A DNA stretch of 64,000 bases from NCBI RefSeq assembly GCF_900128495.1, contig NZ_LT635801.1, positions 2,597,083 through 2,661,082 on the forward strand. Direction: 5' to 3'. Positions 56,345 through 64,000 of this stretch are shown here, in pieces. The notes beneath the pieces were generated by a model that searched no databases, had not been told where the DNA came from, and saw only the letters and a list, made by a program, of their open reading frames with translations. Position 1 is the first letter of the stretch; every line of letters begins with the position of its first letter. The translations under genes were made by a program, and so were the position numbers. Source of the stretch: Bacteroides ilei. Lineage in GTDB: Bacteria > Bacteroidota > Bacteroidia > Bacteroidales > Bacteroidaceae.

Positions 56345-59300
56345 ATGAAAAAACGTTTGCTTTATCTCTTGATGTTTCTTTTGTCCGGTTTGTCTGTAAA
56401 GGCACAGCTGAACTGTACATTTACCCATTATTCATTGGAGGATGGGTTATCCGAGAATTCCGTAATGGATATGGTGCAGGACCATGACGGACTGATATGG
56501 TTTGCTACATGGGATGGTGTAAACCGGTTTGACGGGTATGACTTCAAGGTATATAAAGCGCGTCAGGGCAATGATTTGATGTGGAGTTCAAACCGTGTAG
56601 ACCGCGTATGCGTGGATAAAAACGGTGATGTATGGTGCCTGACCTATGACGGACGGGTATCGCGTTTTGACAAGCGGATGGAACATTTTACTGAAATACC
56701 GATTGACGGTAAAGGTAAGAATCTGGTCATCACTTCAATTGTGACCTTGAAGAACGGAACCATATGGCTGTTGACTGATTTGGACGGAGGTGTCCGTGTA
56801 ACGACCGATCCTGAAACAGGACGTCTGTCGACAAAAGTCTATCTTTCTACTGTTACTGACCAGCATAGCGAACAGATCAATTCTGTTTTTCTGGATTCCA
56901 AGAACCGGGAGTGGCTCTTGACACGTAACGGATTGTTACGTATCGACGGGAATACAGGGAAAAGTACCTCTTTTTTTGTCAATTCACATGCAAATGGAAG
57001 AAATAACCAGAACCAGCCGTTCTATTCAGCCTTGATGATGGATAATGCCATCTATTTCGGTTCTACTCTCGGGCGGATATGGAAATATTCGTATTCATCG
57101 AAAGACGGTGATATGTTCAATCTGCATGAATTGGCCGTCAAGGATGATGTGGTGTCTTTGGGCAAATTGCCGGGTAAGAAGTTGGCGATAGCTACCCGGA
57201 CGAATGGTTTTGCTGTAGGTAATTCCAAACTTGATTACGTCACCTATTATAATGGAGAAAAGTTGGGATTTGATTTTCAAAGTTATCCAGTTCAGTCCAT
57301 GTATGTTGACAGCCGTAATGAGTTATGGTTCGAGATAAGGAAAGTGGGATGTGTGGCACATTTCAATACACATACCGGGATTTTCAAGGTAGAGCAGATG
57401 ATGGTGGAACGTGATGCTGCCGACCGTTCTGTTCCTGCATTCAAAATCTGTGAAGACACCAAAGGTAATCTGTGGGTTCATCCGTTAGGGGGAGGCTTGT
57501 CTTGGTTTGACCGTCAGAGCAACAGACTGCTTCCTTTTTATGACGAAGTTGGTTCTGTTACCTGGCGCTTTTCAAACAAACTGCATGCCATGATGATCGA
57601 CCGCCAGGGAAATCTTTGGCTTGGGACTCATTCCAAAGGTCTGGAAAAAGTCACATTTTATGAAAGCGAATTTCACCGGATAAAACCGATGGATTGCAAC
57701 TATGATACCAATGCCAACCAGGTCCGTTCTTTGTGTCAGGATAGCAGGAAACGTTTCTGGGTGGGAACGCGTGACGGAAAGATATCTCTTTATGCTTCCG
57801 ATTATACTTACTTGGGATATCTTACCGAAGCCGGGACTGTCAGTAAGACCGGCAAGGAATTGCGTGTCTCGTCATATAAGATTATAGAAGATTCAAAAGG
57901 AAATATCTGGATCGCTTCAAAAGGTGAAGGTGTTATCCGCCTTGTACCGCAGGGAGACTCATACCGGATAAGCCGGTATACGTATGATGCTAGGAATATC
58001 TACAGCTTGAGCCATAACAGTGTATACGATCTGTGTGAAGACCATTCCGGACGTATCTGGGTGGTTACGTTCGGCGGAGGACTCAATTATATGCTTCCCC
58101 AGATAGACGGAAGTTACCGCTTCATCAATTATCGGAATAACCTGAAATCTTTCCCGATGGACCGTTGCTATAAGGCTCGTCGTATCCTTCTTGACCAGAA
58201 AGGTATTTTGTGGTTGGCTACTTCCAACGGGCTGTTGGCCTTCAGTGAGAAGTTTACCCGTCCTGAGAATATTGAATTCAAGCTGTATGCCCGTGTTTCG
58301 GACAATCTGGACGCACTGAGTAATAATGATATTTATGATATTTTGCTGACCAGTAGGAACCGCCTGTTCTTTGCGACCTTCGGTGGTGGGCTGAATGAAC
58401 TAAAAAGCCTGGATAGAAAAGGTAATGCACGGTTTGCATCTTTTGGAACCCGGAACGGATTGCCGGCCGATGTCCTGTTTTCTTTGGCGGAAGATAAAAG
58501 CGGTAATATCTGGATAGGTTCGGAAGGTGGTTTGAGTAAGATGAACATAAATACCTATCATTTCGACAATTACCTGAAACCGGAATTGGGGGACGAATTG
58601 TTGTTTGAAGAGGCTACTGCCTTACGTGCCGATGACGGGCGTCTGTTGTTCGGGTCGAATAGAGGAGTGTTGGCTTTTCTTCCGGAGCAGATCCGTAAGA
58701 ATACCTATATTCCGGAACTGGTCTTTACCGGTCTGAAAATATCGAACAGAAATGTAGTGCCTGGCGTCGGTTCTGTCCTGCCCGAGTCCTTGAACAGCCT
58801 GAAGAATCTGGTTCTGTCGCATAAGGAGAATACGATAACCGTTTCTTTTGCTGCTCTTGACATGACTTATCCTGAAAATGTCCGTTATGCCTATATTCTG
58901 GAAGGATTCGATGACGGTTGGAATTATGTAAACAAACAGCGTACTGCAACTTATACCAACCTGCCTCACGGTGATTATGTGTTGAAGGTGAGATCGACCA
59001 ATAGCGCTGGAATGTGGGTCGACAATGAGCATATATTGCCCATTAAGATTGAGCCTTCGTTTTGGGAGACCCCTTATGCTTATGTGCTGTATGCGGTTTT
59101 GTTCCTGTCTGTCTTGCTGGGAGGTACCTATATTCTGTTTGTCATTTTCCGACTGAAACATGAGGTTTCCGTCGAACAGCAGGTTACGGCTATGAAGCTG
59201 CGCTTTTTTACGAATATTTCTCATGAATTACGGACCCCTTTGACTCTTATTGAAGGGCCGGTAGAATATATCTTGAAACATAAGGATTTGGATAAGGAGA

Positions 59301-60805
59301 TACGTGAGCAGTTGCAGGTTGTGGAAAGGAATACCAACCGGATGTTGAGGCTGGTCAACCAGATTTTGGATTTCCGTAAGATTCAGAACAATAAGATGAA
59401 GCTTTGTGTAGAGCAGGTGGATATTGTACCTTTCGTACACCGGATTATGGATAATTTCCAGTCGCTGGCCGAGTCGAATAAGATTGATTTTATTTTTGAG
59501 ACTGAGTGCCAGTCCTTGAAATTATGGATTGATGCGGATAAGGTCGAAAAAATTGTCTTCAACCTGTTGTCGAATGCGTTCAAATATACTCCGCAAGGTA
59601 AGTGCATCACAGTGTTTATCCGCGAAAATGAAGATACAGTTCAGATAGGAGTACAGGATCAGGGTATCGGAATTTCTGAAAAGAACCGTGATTCTGTGTT
59701 TGTGCGTTTTGAGACGTTGCTTGATAAGAATCTGTTTAATCAGAACAGTTCGGGCATAGGATTGGCTTTGGTTAAGGAGTTGGTTGAGTTGCATGGTGCA
59801 GAGATTCGTGTGGACAGTAAAGAGGGTGAAGGCAGTTGCTTTACCGTAGAGTTCAAGAAAGGGAAAGAACATTATCCGGAGAATACGGAATTTATTATCT
59901 CGGATAATGTGGAAATGGAGAAGAAGGGTACTGGTCAGGCATTTGTGCCTTCGGTTCCGAAAGATGCCGACGGACGTGAAGATGCCGGAGGTCTGAATGT
60001 GATGGAGCGTAACACCATTCTTCTGGTTGAAGATAACCTTGAACTGCGTTTCTTCTTACGGAGTATATTCAGCAACCGGTTCCATATCGTTGAAGCCTCC
60101 AATGGTGCTGAAGGTCTGGAAAAGGCTTTGAAGTATGTTCCGGACATTATTATCAGTGATATCCGTATGCCTGAAAAGGATGGGATTGAAATGACAAAGG
60201 AATTGCGCGATAATCTGCTTACCAGTCATATTCCTATTATTCTGCTTACTGCCAAAACGGATACGGACAGCAAGCTTCAAAGCATGGAACTGGGGGTAGA
60301 CAGTTATATTACCAAGCCGTTCAGTGCCGTCTATCTGGAAGCTCGTGTCAATAACCTGTTGGGACGCCGTCAGAAGTTGCAGCAATATTATTGTGAACAT
60401 TTGATGGATATTCGTGAAAAGTCTGAAGAAAAGAAGGTCGAGGAAGAAGACGTGGATACGATGTCTGTACAGGACCGGCAGTTCCTGGAGAAGTTGACGG
60501 AGTTGATGGAACGTCATATGGATAACGGTGATCTGGTGGTCGATGATCTTGTACGTGAAATGGCAGTCAGCCGTTCAGTATTCTTCAAGAAGCTTAAATC
60601 ATTGACCGGACTTGCTCCCGTTGAATTCATCAAGGAGATGCGTGTCAAGCGTGCGGCCCAACTGATAGAAACCGGAGAGTTTAATATGACCCAGATTTCA
60701 TACATGGTCGGTATCAATGATCCCCGGTATTTCAGTAAGTGCTTTAAGCAACGTTTCGGGATGACTCCTACCGAGTATAAGGACCGTTCGAAATCAAAAT
60801 CATGA
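56345..60805 (+). CDS. Hybrid two-component sensor/AraC regulator of the pectin locus
   Basis: A 1486-residue HTCS that senses a pectin breakdown product in the periplasm and activates the locus. Signal peptide about 1-21; residues 25-790 hold Reg_prop propeller repeats (GLIWFATWDGVNRF, GNLWLGTHSKG, GNIWIGSEGG); a Y_Y_Y domain follows (YAYILEGFDDGW); one membrane span at about 911-935; HisKA with phospho-acceptor His960 in NISHELRTP; HATPase (GIGISEKN, GIGLALVKEL); receiver domain from about 1223 with Asp1272 (ISDIRMP); and a C-terminal AraC HTH (about 1385-1480). All catalytic parts look intact. Confidence 0.95.
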   Translation: MKKRLLYLLMFLLSGLSVKAQLNCTFTHYSLEDGLSENSVMDMVQDHDGLIWFATWDGVNRFDGYDFKVYKARQGNDLMWSSNRVDRVCVDKNGDVWCLTYDGRVSRFDKRMEHFTEIPIDGKGKNLVITSIVTLKNGTIWLLTDLDGGVRVTTDPETGRLSTKVYLSTVTDQHSEQINSVFLDSKNREWLLTRNGLLRIDGNTGKSTSFFVNSHANGRNNQNQPFYSALMMDNAIYFGSTLGRIWKYSYSSKDGDMFNLHELAVKDDVVSLGKLPGKKLAIATRTNGFAVGNSKLDYVTYYNGEKLGFDFQSYPVQSMYVDSRNELWFEIRKVGCVAHFNTHTGIFKVEQMMVERDAADRSVPAFKICEDTKGNLWVHPLGGGLSWFDRQSNRLLPFYDEVGSVTWRFSNKLHAMMIDRQGNLWLGTHSKGLEKVTFYESEFHRIKPMDCNYDTNANQVRSLCQDSRKRFWVGTRDGKISLYASDYTYLGYLTEAGTVSKTGKELRVSSYKIIEDSKGNIWIASKGEGVIRLVPQGDSYRISRYTYDARNIYSLSHNSVYDLCEDHSGRIWVVTFGGGLNYMLPQIDGSYRFINYRNNLKSFPMDRCYKARRILLDQKGILWLATSNGLLAFSEKFTRPENIEFKLYARVSDNLDALSNNDIYDILLTSRNRLFFATFGGGLNELKSLDRKGNARFASFGTRNGLPADVLFSLAEDKSGNIWIGSEGGLSKMNINTYHFDNYLKPELGDELLFEEATALRADDGRLLFGSNRGVLAFLPEQIRKNTYIPELVFTGLKISNRNVVPGVGSVLPESLNSLKNLVLSHKENTITVSFAALDMTYPENVRYAYILEGFDDGWNYVNKQRTATYTNLPHGDYVLKVRSTNSAGMWVDNEHILPIKIEPSFWETPYAYVLYAVLFLSVLLGGTYILFVIFRLKHEVSVEQQVTAMKLRFFTNISHELRTPLTLIEGPVEYILKHKDLDKEIREQLQVVERNTNRMLRLVNQILDFRKIQNNKMKLCVEQVDIVPFVHRIMDNFQSLAESNKIDFIFETECQSLKLWIDADKVEKIVFNLLSNAFKYTPQGKCITVFIRENEDTVQIGVQDQGIGISEKNRDSVFVRFETLLDKNLFNQNSSGIGLALVKELVELHGAEIRVDSKEGEGSCFTVEFKKGKEHYPENTEFIISDNVEMEKKGTGQAFVPSVPKDADGREDAGGLNVMERNTILLVEDNLELRFFLRSIFSNRFHIVEASNGAEGLEKALKYVPDIIISDIRMPEKDGIEMTKELRDNLLTSHIPIILLTAKTDTDSKLQSMELGVDSYITKPFSAVYLEARVNNLLGRRQKLQQYYCEHLMDIREKSEEKKVEEEDVDTMSVQDRQFLEKLTELMERHMDNGDLVVDDLVREMAVSRSVFFKKLKSLTGLAPVEFIKEMRVKRAAQLIETGEFNMTQISYMVGINDPRYFSKCFKQRFGMTPTEYKDRSKSKS

Positions 60806-63133
60806 TCAGAAAGGATATCCGATGGCGAAATGTATTCCCATGCCTTTCTTGAAATCGGGTATGTTATAGTATCCTTTCTTTTCTGTATCGTATGGTACAT
60901 GTAGGGCGATACCCCAATCCAGTCGGAGTACGATGAATGTCAGGTCGTATCGTAGGCCGATACCTGTGCCTAATGCGATATTATCAAAGAAGTTCTTGAA
61001 GGTGAACTGGGCGTCCGGACGTGCCGGGTCTTCCCGTAACAGCCAAACATTCCCGGCGTCAAGGAAAGTGGCTCCGTCCAGATTCCCTCCGAAGAGGTTG
61101 GAAAGCAGGCGGAATCTGTATTCTATATTTGCTTCCAGCTTGATATCGCCGGTTTCATCTACATAAGAATAGTTGTTTGACTCGGCCGGATGGAACCGTC
61201 CCGGGCCAATGGACCTGATTGTAAATGCACGGATGCTGTTGGCTCCTCCCACATAGAACTGTTCACTATATGGAGCGATAGTCTTGTTTCCGTATGCCCA
61301 GATGATTCCTGCCATGAATCGGGTTGCAATCTGATTCTTTTCGTTCAGATAGAACAGCGGACGGATTTCTGTGGTCCCTTTCAGGAATTGGGCGAAAGGT
61401 GTTCCCAGCAGTTTCTTGTTCTGTTTACTGAATCCTTGTCCGAATGTGGCATAGATCAGTGAAGTTACGTTACCTGCCGAAGTTATGGAGTTTTCCCACC
61501 ACAGACGGATTTTTTTCTTTTTCCATGAGTTGTCATAGGTGAATGTGTATGTAACCGATGGGATAAACTGGTCGTCCAGACTGTGGAATAACATCGGGTT
61601 GGCCGTTGCGATGGAGTCAAAGGTTGCGGTTCTGTGTTGCAGATGGTTGAATGACAGATTCAGTGGAGTGACTGTATGTTTCATGCTCCGTGATGGCTGG
61701 AAACTGTATGAAACTTCTCCGCCGAACGACAGCATCTTGAAATATTTTGCACGGTTCAGCTGTTCGGCATAAAGTTTGAAATTGGTTTGTGCCGGATACA
61801 TATATGTATTGGCACGGTTCTTGACCCATGGTAGGATAAGCCGTGGAAATTCAAGAGACAGACTGGCTCCCAATTCGTATGAGTTCATGACAGACTTTTC
61901 TCCTTCAACGGTTGAACTGGTCTGCCATTCATAGGATCCTCTCAATTCCAGGTTGAGTGATGCTGCCATTCTCCGGAAGTTTTTCCGGCTGACCTTGAAT
62001 ATGGCTCCCGGTCCGATCTGCTTTGTACTTTTATTGGTTACATTGAATTCCAGTTCGCTGTCGTAAGGCAGGTCGAATACGGAATTGACCCGTATATCCA
62101 GTGTGTCGTTCCCATTGGAACGTGGAATATATTGGAATTCACTGAACTTGAATACATTCAGTCGGGCCAAGGCTTCTTGCGTATAATTCTGCCGGATCTG
62201 GGAGTAATATTGTCCGGTATCATACAGGAAACGTTTGCGTAATACGCTGTAGCGGATACCGGGCTTTTTACCTGCATAATGGATAGTAAAATTACGCAGT
62301 TTGATGGAATCGGTCGGTTGTTCACCGTTATAGCCTGTCAGGTAGACTGACGTATGTCCGATGCGGTATGTTTTACGAGCCTCTTTCGGAACATTTTCTT
62401 TCGGCAGCATTTTTAATGCGACGTATCCCGGCCGGGCGATTGTATCGGCCAGGTACGTGAGAAAGTCGTTTCGTGTATAGTAGTAGCCGTTATTACGCAA
62501 CAGATCTACAATACGTTGCTTTTCCTGATTCAGGTTATTGACGTTGAATATATCTCCGCTATGGATGAGGCTTTCGTCTTTTCTGGCATGGATCAGGCTG
62601 TCGGCATGAGAACTGAACCCTTCGTATGTAATGGTATCTATATAATAAGGTCTTCCCATATCGATGTTGTAACTCAGTTTTACGGCACGGGGGGTCTTTG
62701 TACTGTCTACCTGATAAGTGACTCTTCCATTGAAATATCCGTATTCCTTAAGCAGATTACTTGCCACTTTCGTACGGGTTTCCGGGTTCACGGTAGACAG
62801 GTATACCGGTTCTACAGCCATCTTTTTGAATATCCAGTGCCCTATTCCTTTTTCGTACCGTTCGAAGCGGTTATAGATCCAAAGTCCGAACGGTAAGGGG
62901 AAACGTATATTCGGATATACGACCAATGCATAGTTAGGGGCAACGCTTACTGCTCCCTGTGCTTCGGCCAGGGCATTCTGTCCTTCCGGACTTTTATCTT
63001 CGTTGGCGACAGTTATCTTTTTCAGTCCCTGGTATAGAATCTCTCCTTCCGGCAAATGTTTGGTTGTCGAACAGGATGCTGCCAGCAAAATAAGCAACAG
63101 ACTTAAAATGATATGTAGTTTACTTCTTTTCAT
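60806..63133 (-). CDS. tamL: TamL: BamA/TamA-family outer-membrane lipoprotein
   Basis: Outer-membrane barrel of the Omp85 family, in the lipidated form seen in Bacteroidetes, thought to work with TamB. The start ATG 63133 gives a lipoprotein signal (LLAASC); the frame extends to 63187 but would add a lysine-rich stretch. Lengths: 775 residues, with POTRA-like repeats about 25-390 and a C-terminal 16-strand barrel (about 400-775) ending in GIHFAIGYPF, whose last Phe fits an outer-membrane signal. The RFHPAESNNYSY region and YVGGANSIRAF match the conserved L6 part of the family. It overlaps tamB by 14 bases. Confidence 0.9.
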   Translation of the reverse strand: MKRSKLHIILSLLLILLAASCSTTKHLPEGEILYQGLKKITVANEDKSPEGQNALAEAQGAVSVAPNYALVVYPNIRFPLPFGLWIYNRFERYEKGIGHWIFKKMAVEPVYLSTVNPETRTKVASNLLKEYGYFNGRVTYQVDSTKTPRAVKLSYNIDMGRPYYIDTITYEGFSSHADSLIHARKDESLIHSGDIFNVNNLNQEKQRIVDLLRNNGYYYTRNDFLTYLADTIARPGYVALKMLPKENVPKEARKTYRIGHTSVYLTGYNGEQPTDSIKLRNFTIHYAGKKPGIRYSVLRKRFLYDTGQYYSQIRQNYTQEALARLNVFKFSEFQYIPRSNGNDTLDIRVNSVFDLPYDSELEFNVTNKSTKQIGPGAIFKVSRKNFRRMAASLNLELRGSYEWQTSSTVEGEKSVMNSYELGASLSLEFPRLILPWVKNRANTYMYPAQTNFKLYAEQLNRAKYFKMLSFGGEVSYSFQPSRSMKHTVTPLNLSFNHLQHRTATFDSIATANPMLFHSLDDQFIPSVTYTFTYDNSWKKKKIRLWWENSITSAGNVTSLIYATFGQGFSKQNKKLLGTPFAQFLKGTTEIRPLFYLNEKNQIATRFMAGIIWAYGNKTIAPYSEQFYVGGANSIRAFTIRSIGPGRFHPAESNNYSYVDETGDIKLEANIEYRFRLLSNLFGGNLDGATFLDAGNVWLLREDPARPDAQFTFKNFFDNIALGTGIGLRYDLTFIVLRLDWGIALHVPYDTEKKGYYNIPDFKKGMGIHFAIGYPF

Positions 63134-64000
63134 TGTTTCCGGTTTCTGTTTTTGTTTCTTCTTCGGCAGGTATCTTTTCTTTCTCATTTTGCTTTTCTTC
63201 CTTTTCTCTTCTCTTTTTCCTTGTCTTGAAGATGAATAATTCTCCCAGTTTGCTGACTTTTTTCCTCAAGACGATACCGGCTCCGGTTTCGGTTACCTCA
63301 CCGTCAAGAATGCTTTCATAATTCTTGTTATGGAACAGTTTGATGTAGCGTGTACCGCTGTTGTCGAGCCTGTATTCCAGGGATATATTGTCAATGAATG
63401 CCTCTTCTTCCTGCTGGGCATCGTTTCCGGTCGATATTTTTCCGCCTATTACGACTTGGAAACGGTTATTCCAGAAACGTTTTGTAAACTGGATATTGTA
63501 GTCTGTTCCTGATGTCCCGTTTGTTCCGTCACTGTTTTCCATACCGAAATTGATATCAATACTCTTTAGGGCATTGCCTGCAATCTTGTTGATTTCACCT
63601 TGCAGGAATGAGTTCAGCATGTTATTGGTGTCGAAACCTTTGCTTGTGGAATTTTCGGACAAGTACATTCCCGTTACCAGCATGGTGATAGCCAGCTTGT
63701 TCTTTTCTTCGGGCGATTTCGATGCCAGTTCGTTCTGCATGCTTCCGTCATCGGGTGCCGCAAGAGTAAAGGTAAATCCTAGATTATCCAGCCGGTTGGT
63801 CAGGTTGACACCTACGTCAAAGTTTACCATACGTGAAGAGTTCTCGTCATTGGGAACCGAAGCCCGCACACGTTCCGAGGCCTGTATGTTCAGGGTCGGG
63901 TTCATTACATTGCCGGTCCATTCAATGTAGCTTCCTTCCTGTACCCGGAATGTCTTGAGCGGGATAATCGGCATCTGGTATTTCAGTTCTCCACTGATGA
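63120..64000 (-). CDS. tamB: Partial: C-terminal part of TamB (translocation and assembly module)
   Basis: The gene enters from the right edge and ends at 63120; about 293 codons are visible, with the frame open to base 64000. The sequence shows the end of the beta-taco domain (DUF490/TamB C-terminal): TFRVQEGSYIEWTGNVMNPTLNI, MLVTGMYLSEN and KRFWNNRFQVVIGGKIS. A charged tail (RKKRREKEEKQNEKEK) closes it, which is unusual for E. coli TamB. TamB spans the envelope and moves lipids or proteins to the outer membrane. It is translationally coupled to tamL. Confidence 0.88.
   Translation of the reverse strand, partial: ISGELKYQMPIIPLKTFRVQEGSYIEWTGNVMNPTLNIQASERVRASVPNDENSSRMVNFDVGVNLTNRLDNLGFTFTLAAPDDGSMQNELASKSPEEKNKLAITMLVTGMYLSENSTSKGFDTNNMLNSFLQGEINKIAGNALKSIDINFGMENSDGTNGTSGTDYNIQFTKRFWNNRFQVVIGGKISTGNDAQQEEEAFIDNISLEYRLDNSGTRYIKLFHNKNYESILDGEVTETGAGIVLRKKVSKLGELFIFKTRKKRREKEEKQNEKEKIPAEEETKTETGNNEKK

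Overview
The window is chromosomal DNA from a member of the Bacteroidales, most likely Bacteroides or Phocaeicola. The evidence is a SusC/SusD pair, a one-protein hybrid two-component regulator, lipoprotein signals typical of the phylum, Bacteroidetes-type promoters (-7 box TAnnTTTG), a MurF-Alr fusion, a NuoCD fusion in a complex I operon lacking nuoEFG, and few Shine-Dalgarno sequences. I see no insertion sequence, integrase, phage gene or CRISPR array. The only structural RNA gene recognised is tmRNA.

Layout. (1) 1-1745: the end of a GH43-like gene and a GH28 lipoprotein, the tail of a plant-polysaccharide locus lying upstream. (2) 1746-2485: a long non-coding stretch with a 22-bp-period repeat array and an attenuator-like leader. 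(3) 2486-8000: a tight biotin operon bioB-A-F-G-C-D, followed by an EamA permease. (4) 8966-11565: a small orphan protein, two zinc-ribbon membrane proteins and a short-chain dehydrogenase. (5) 11699-14375: two lipoproteins. The first joins a fimbrillin-like domain to a cysteine protease domain that closely resembles the streptococcal IgG protease IdeS (MEROPS C66). The second is a fimbrillin-like partner. (6) tmRNA and manA. (7) 16217-26145: nuoA-B-CD-H-I-J-K-L-M-N on the minus strand, with no NADH-oxidising module. (8) A small membrane protein, trkA and dxs (minus); a GSCFA protein and murF-alr (plus). (9) 33832-60805: a large pectin utilisation locus. (10) 60806-64000: tamL and the end of tamB.

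The pectin locus covers most of the route from methylated, acetylated galacturonan to an importable sugar. Two PL1 pectate lyases, a PL10-esterase fusion, a CE12-CE8 fusion, a GH105-CE8 fusion and a CE7-like esterase remove esters and cut the chain. SusC/SusD and a surface lipoprotein bind and import oligomers. KduI isomerises the unsaturated uronate product, and an ExuT-like MFS carrier and a GatC-like PTS membrane subunit are candidate inner-membrane carriers. A 1486-residue hybrid sensor/AraC regulator closes the locus. KduI here has a signal peptide but an intact zinc site, which suggests isomerisation in the periplasm before uptake. The PTS IIC protein has no IIA or IIB partner in the window. 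kduD, kdgK and kdgA are not in the window.

Most worth a second look: the IdeS-like fimbrillin fusion; four intergenic places with direct repeats of period 22 bp but different sequence; the attenuator-like leader before bioB; the 14-bp stem plus T-run that ends exactly at the susC start codon; the secreted KduI and the orphan PTS IIC.
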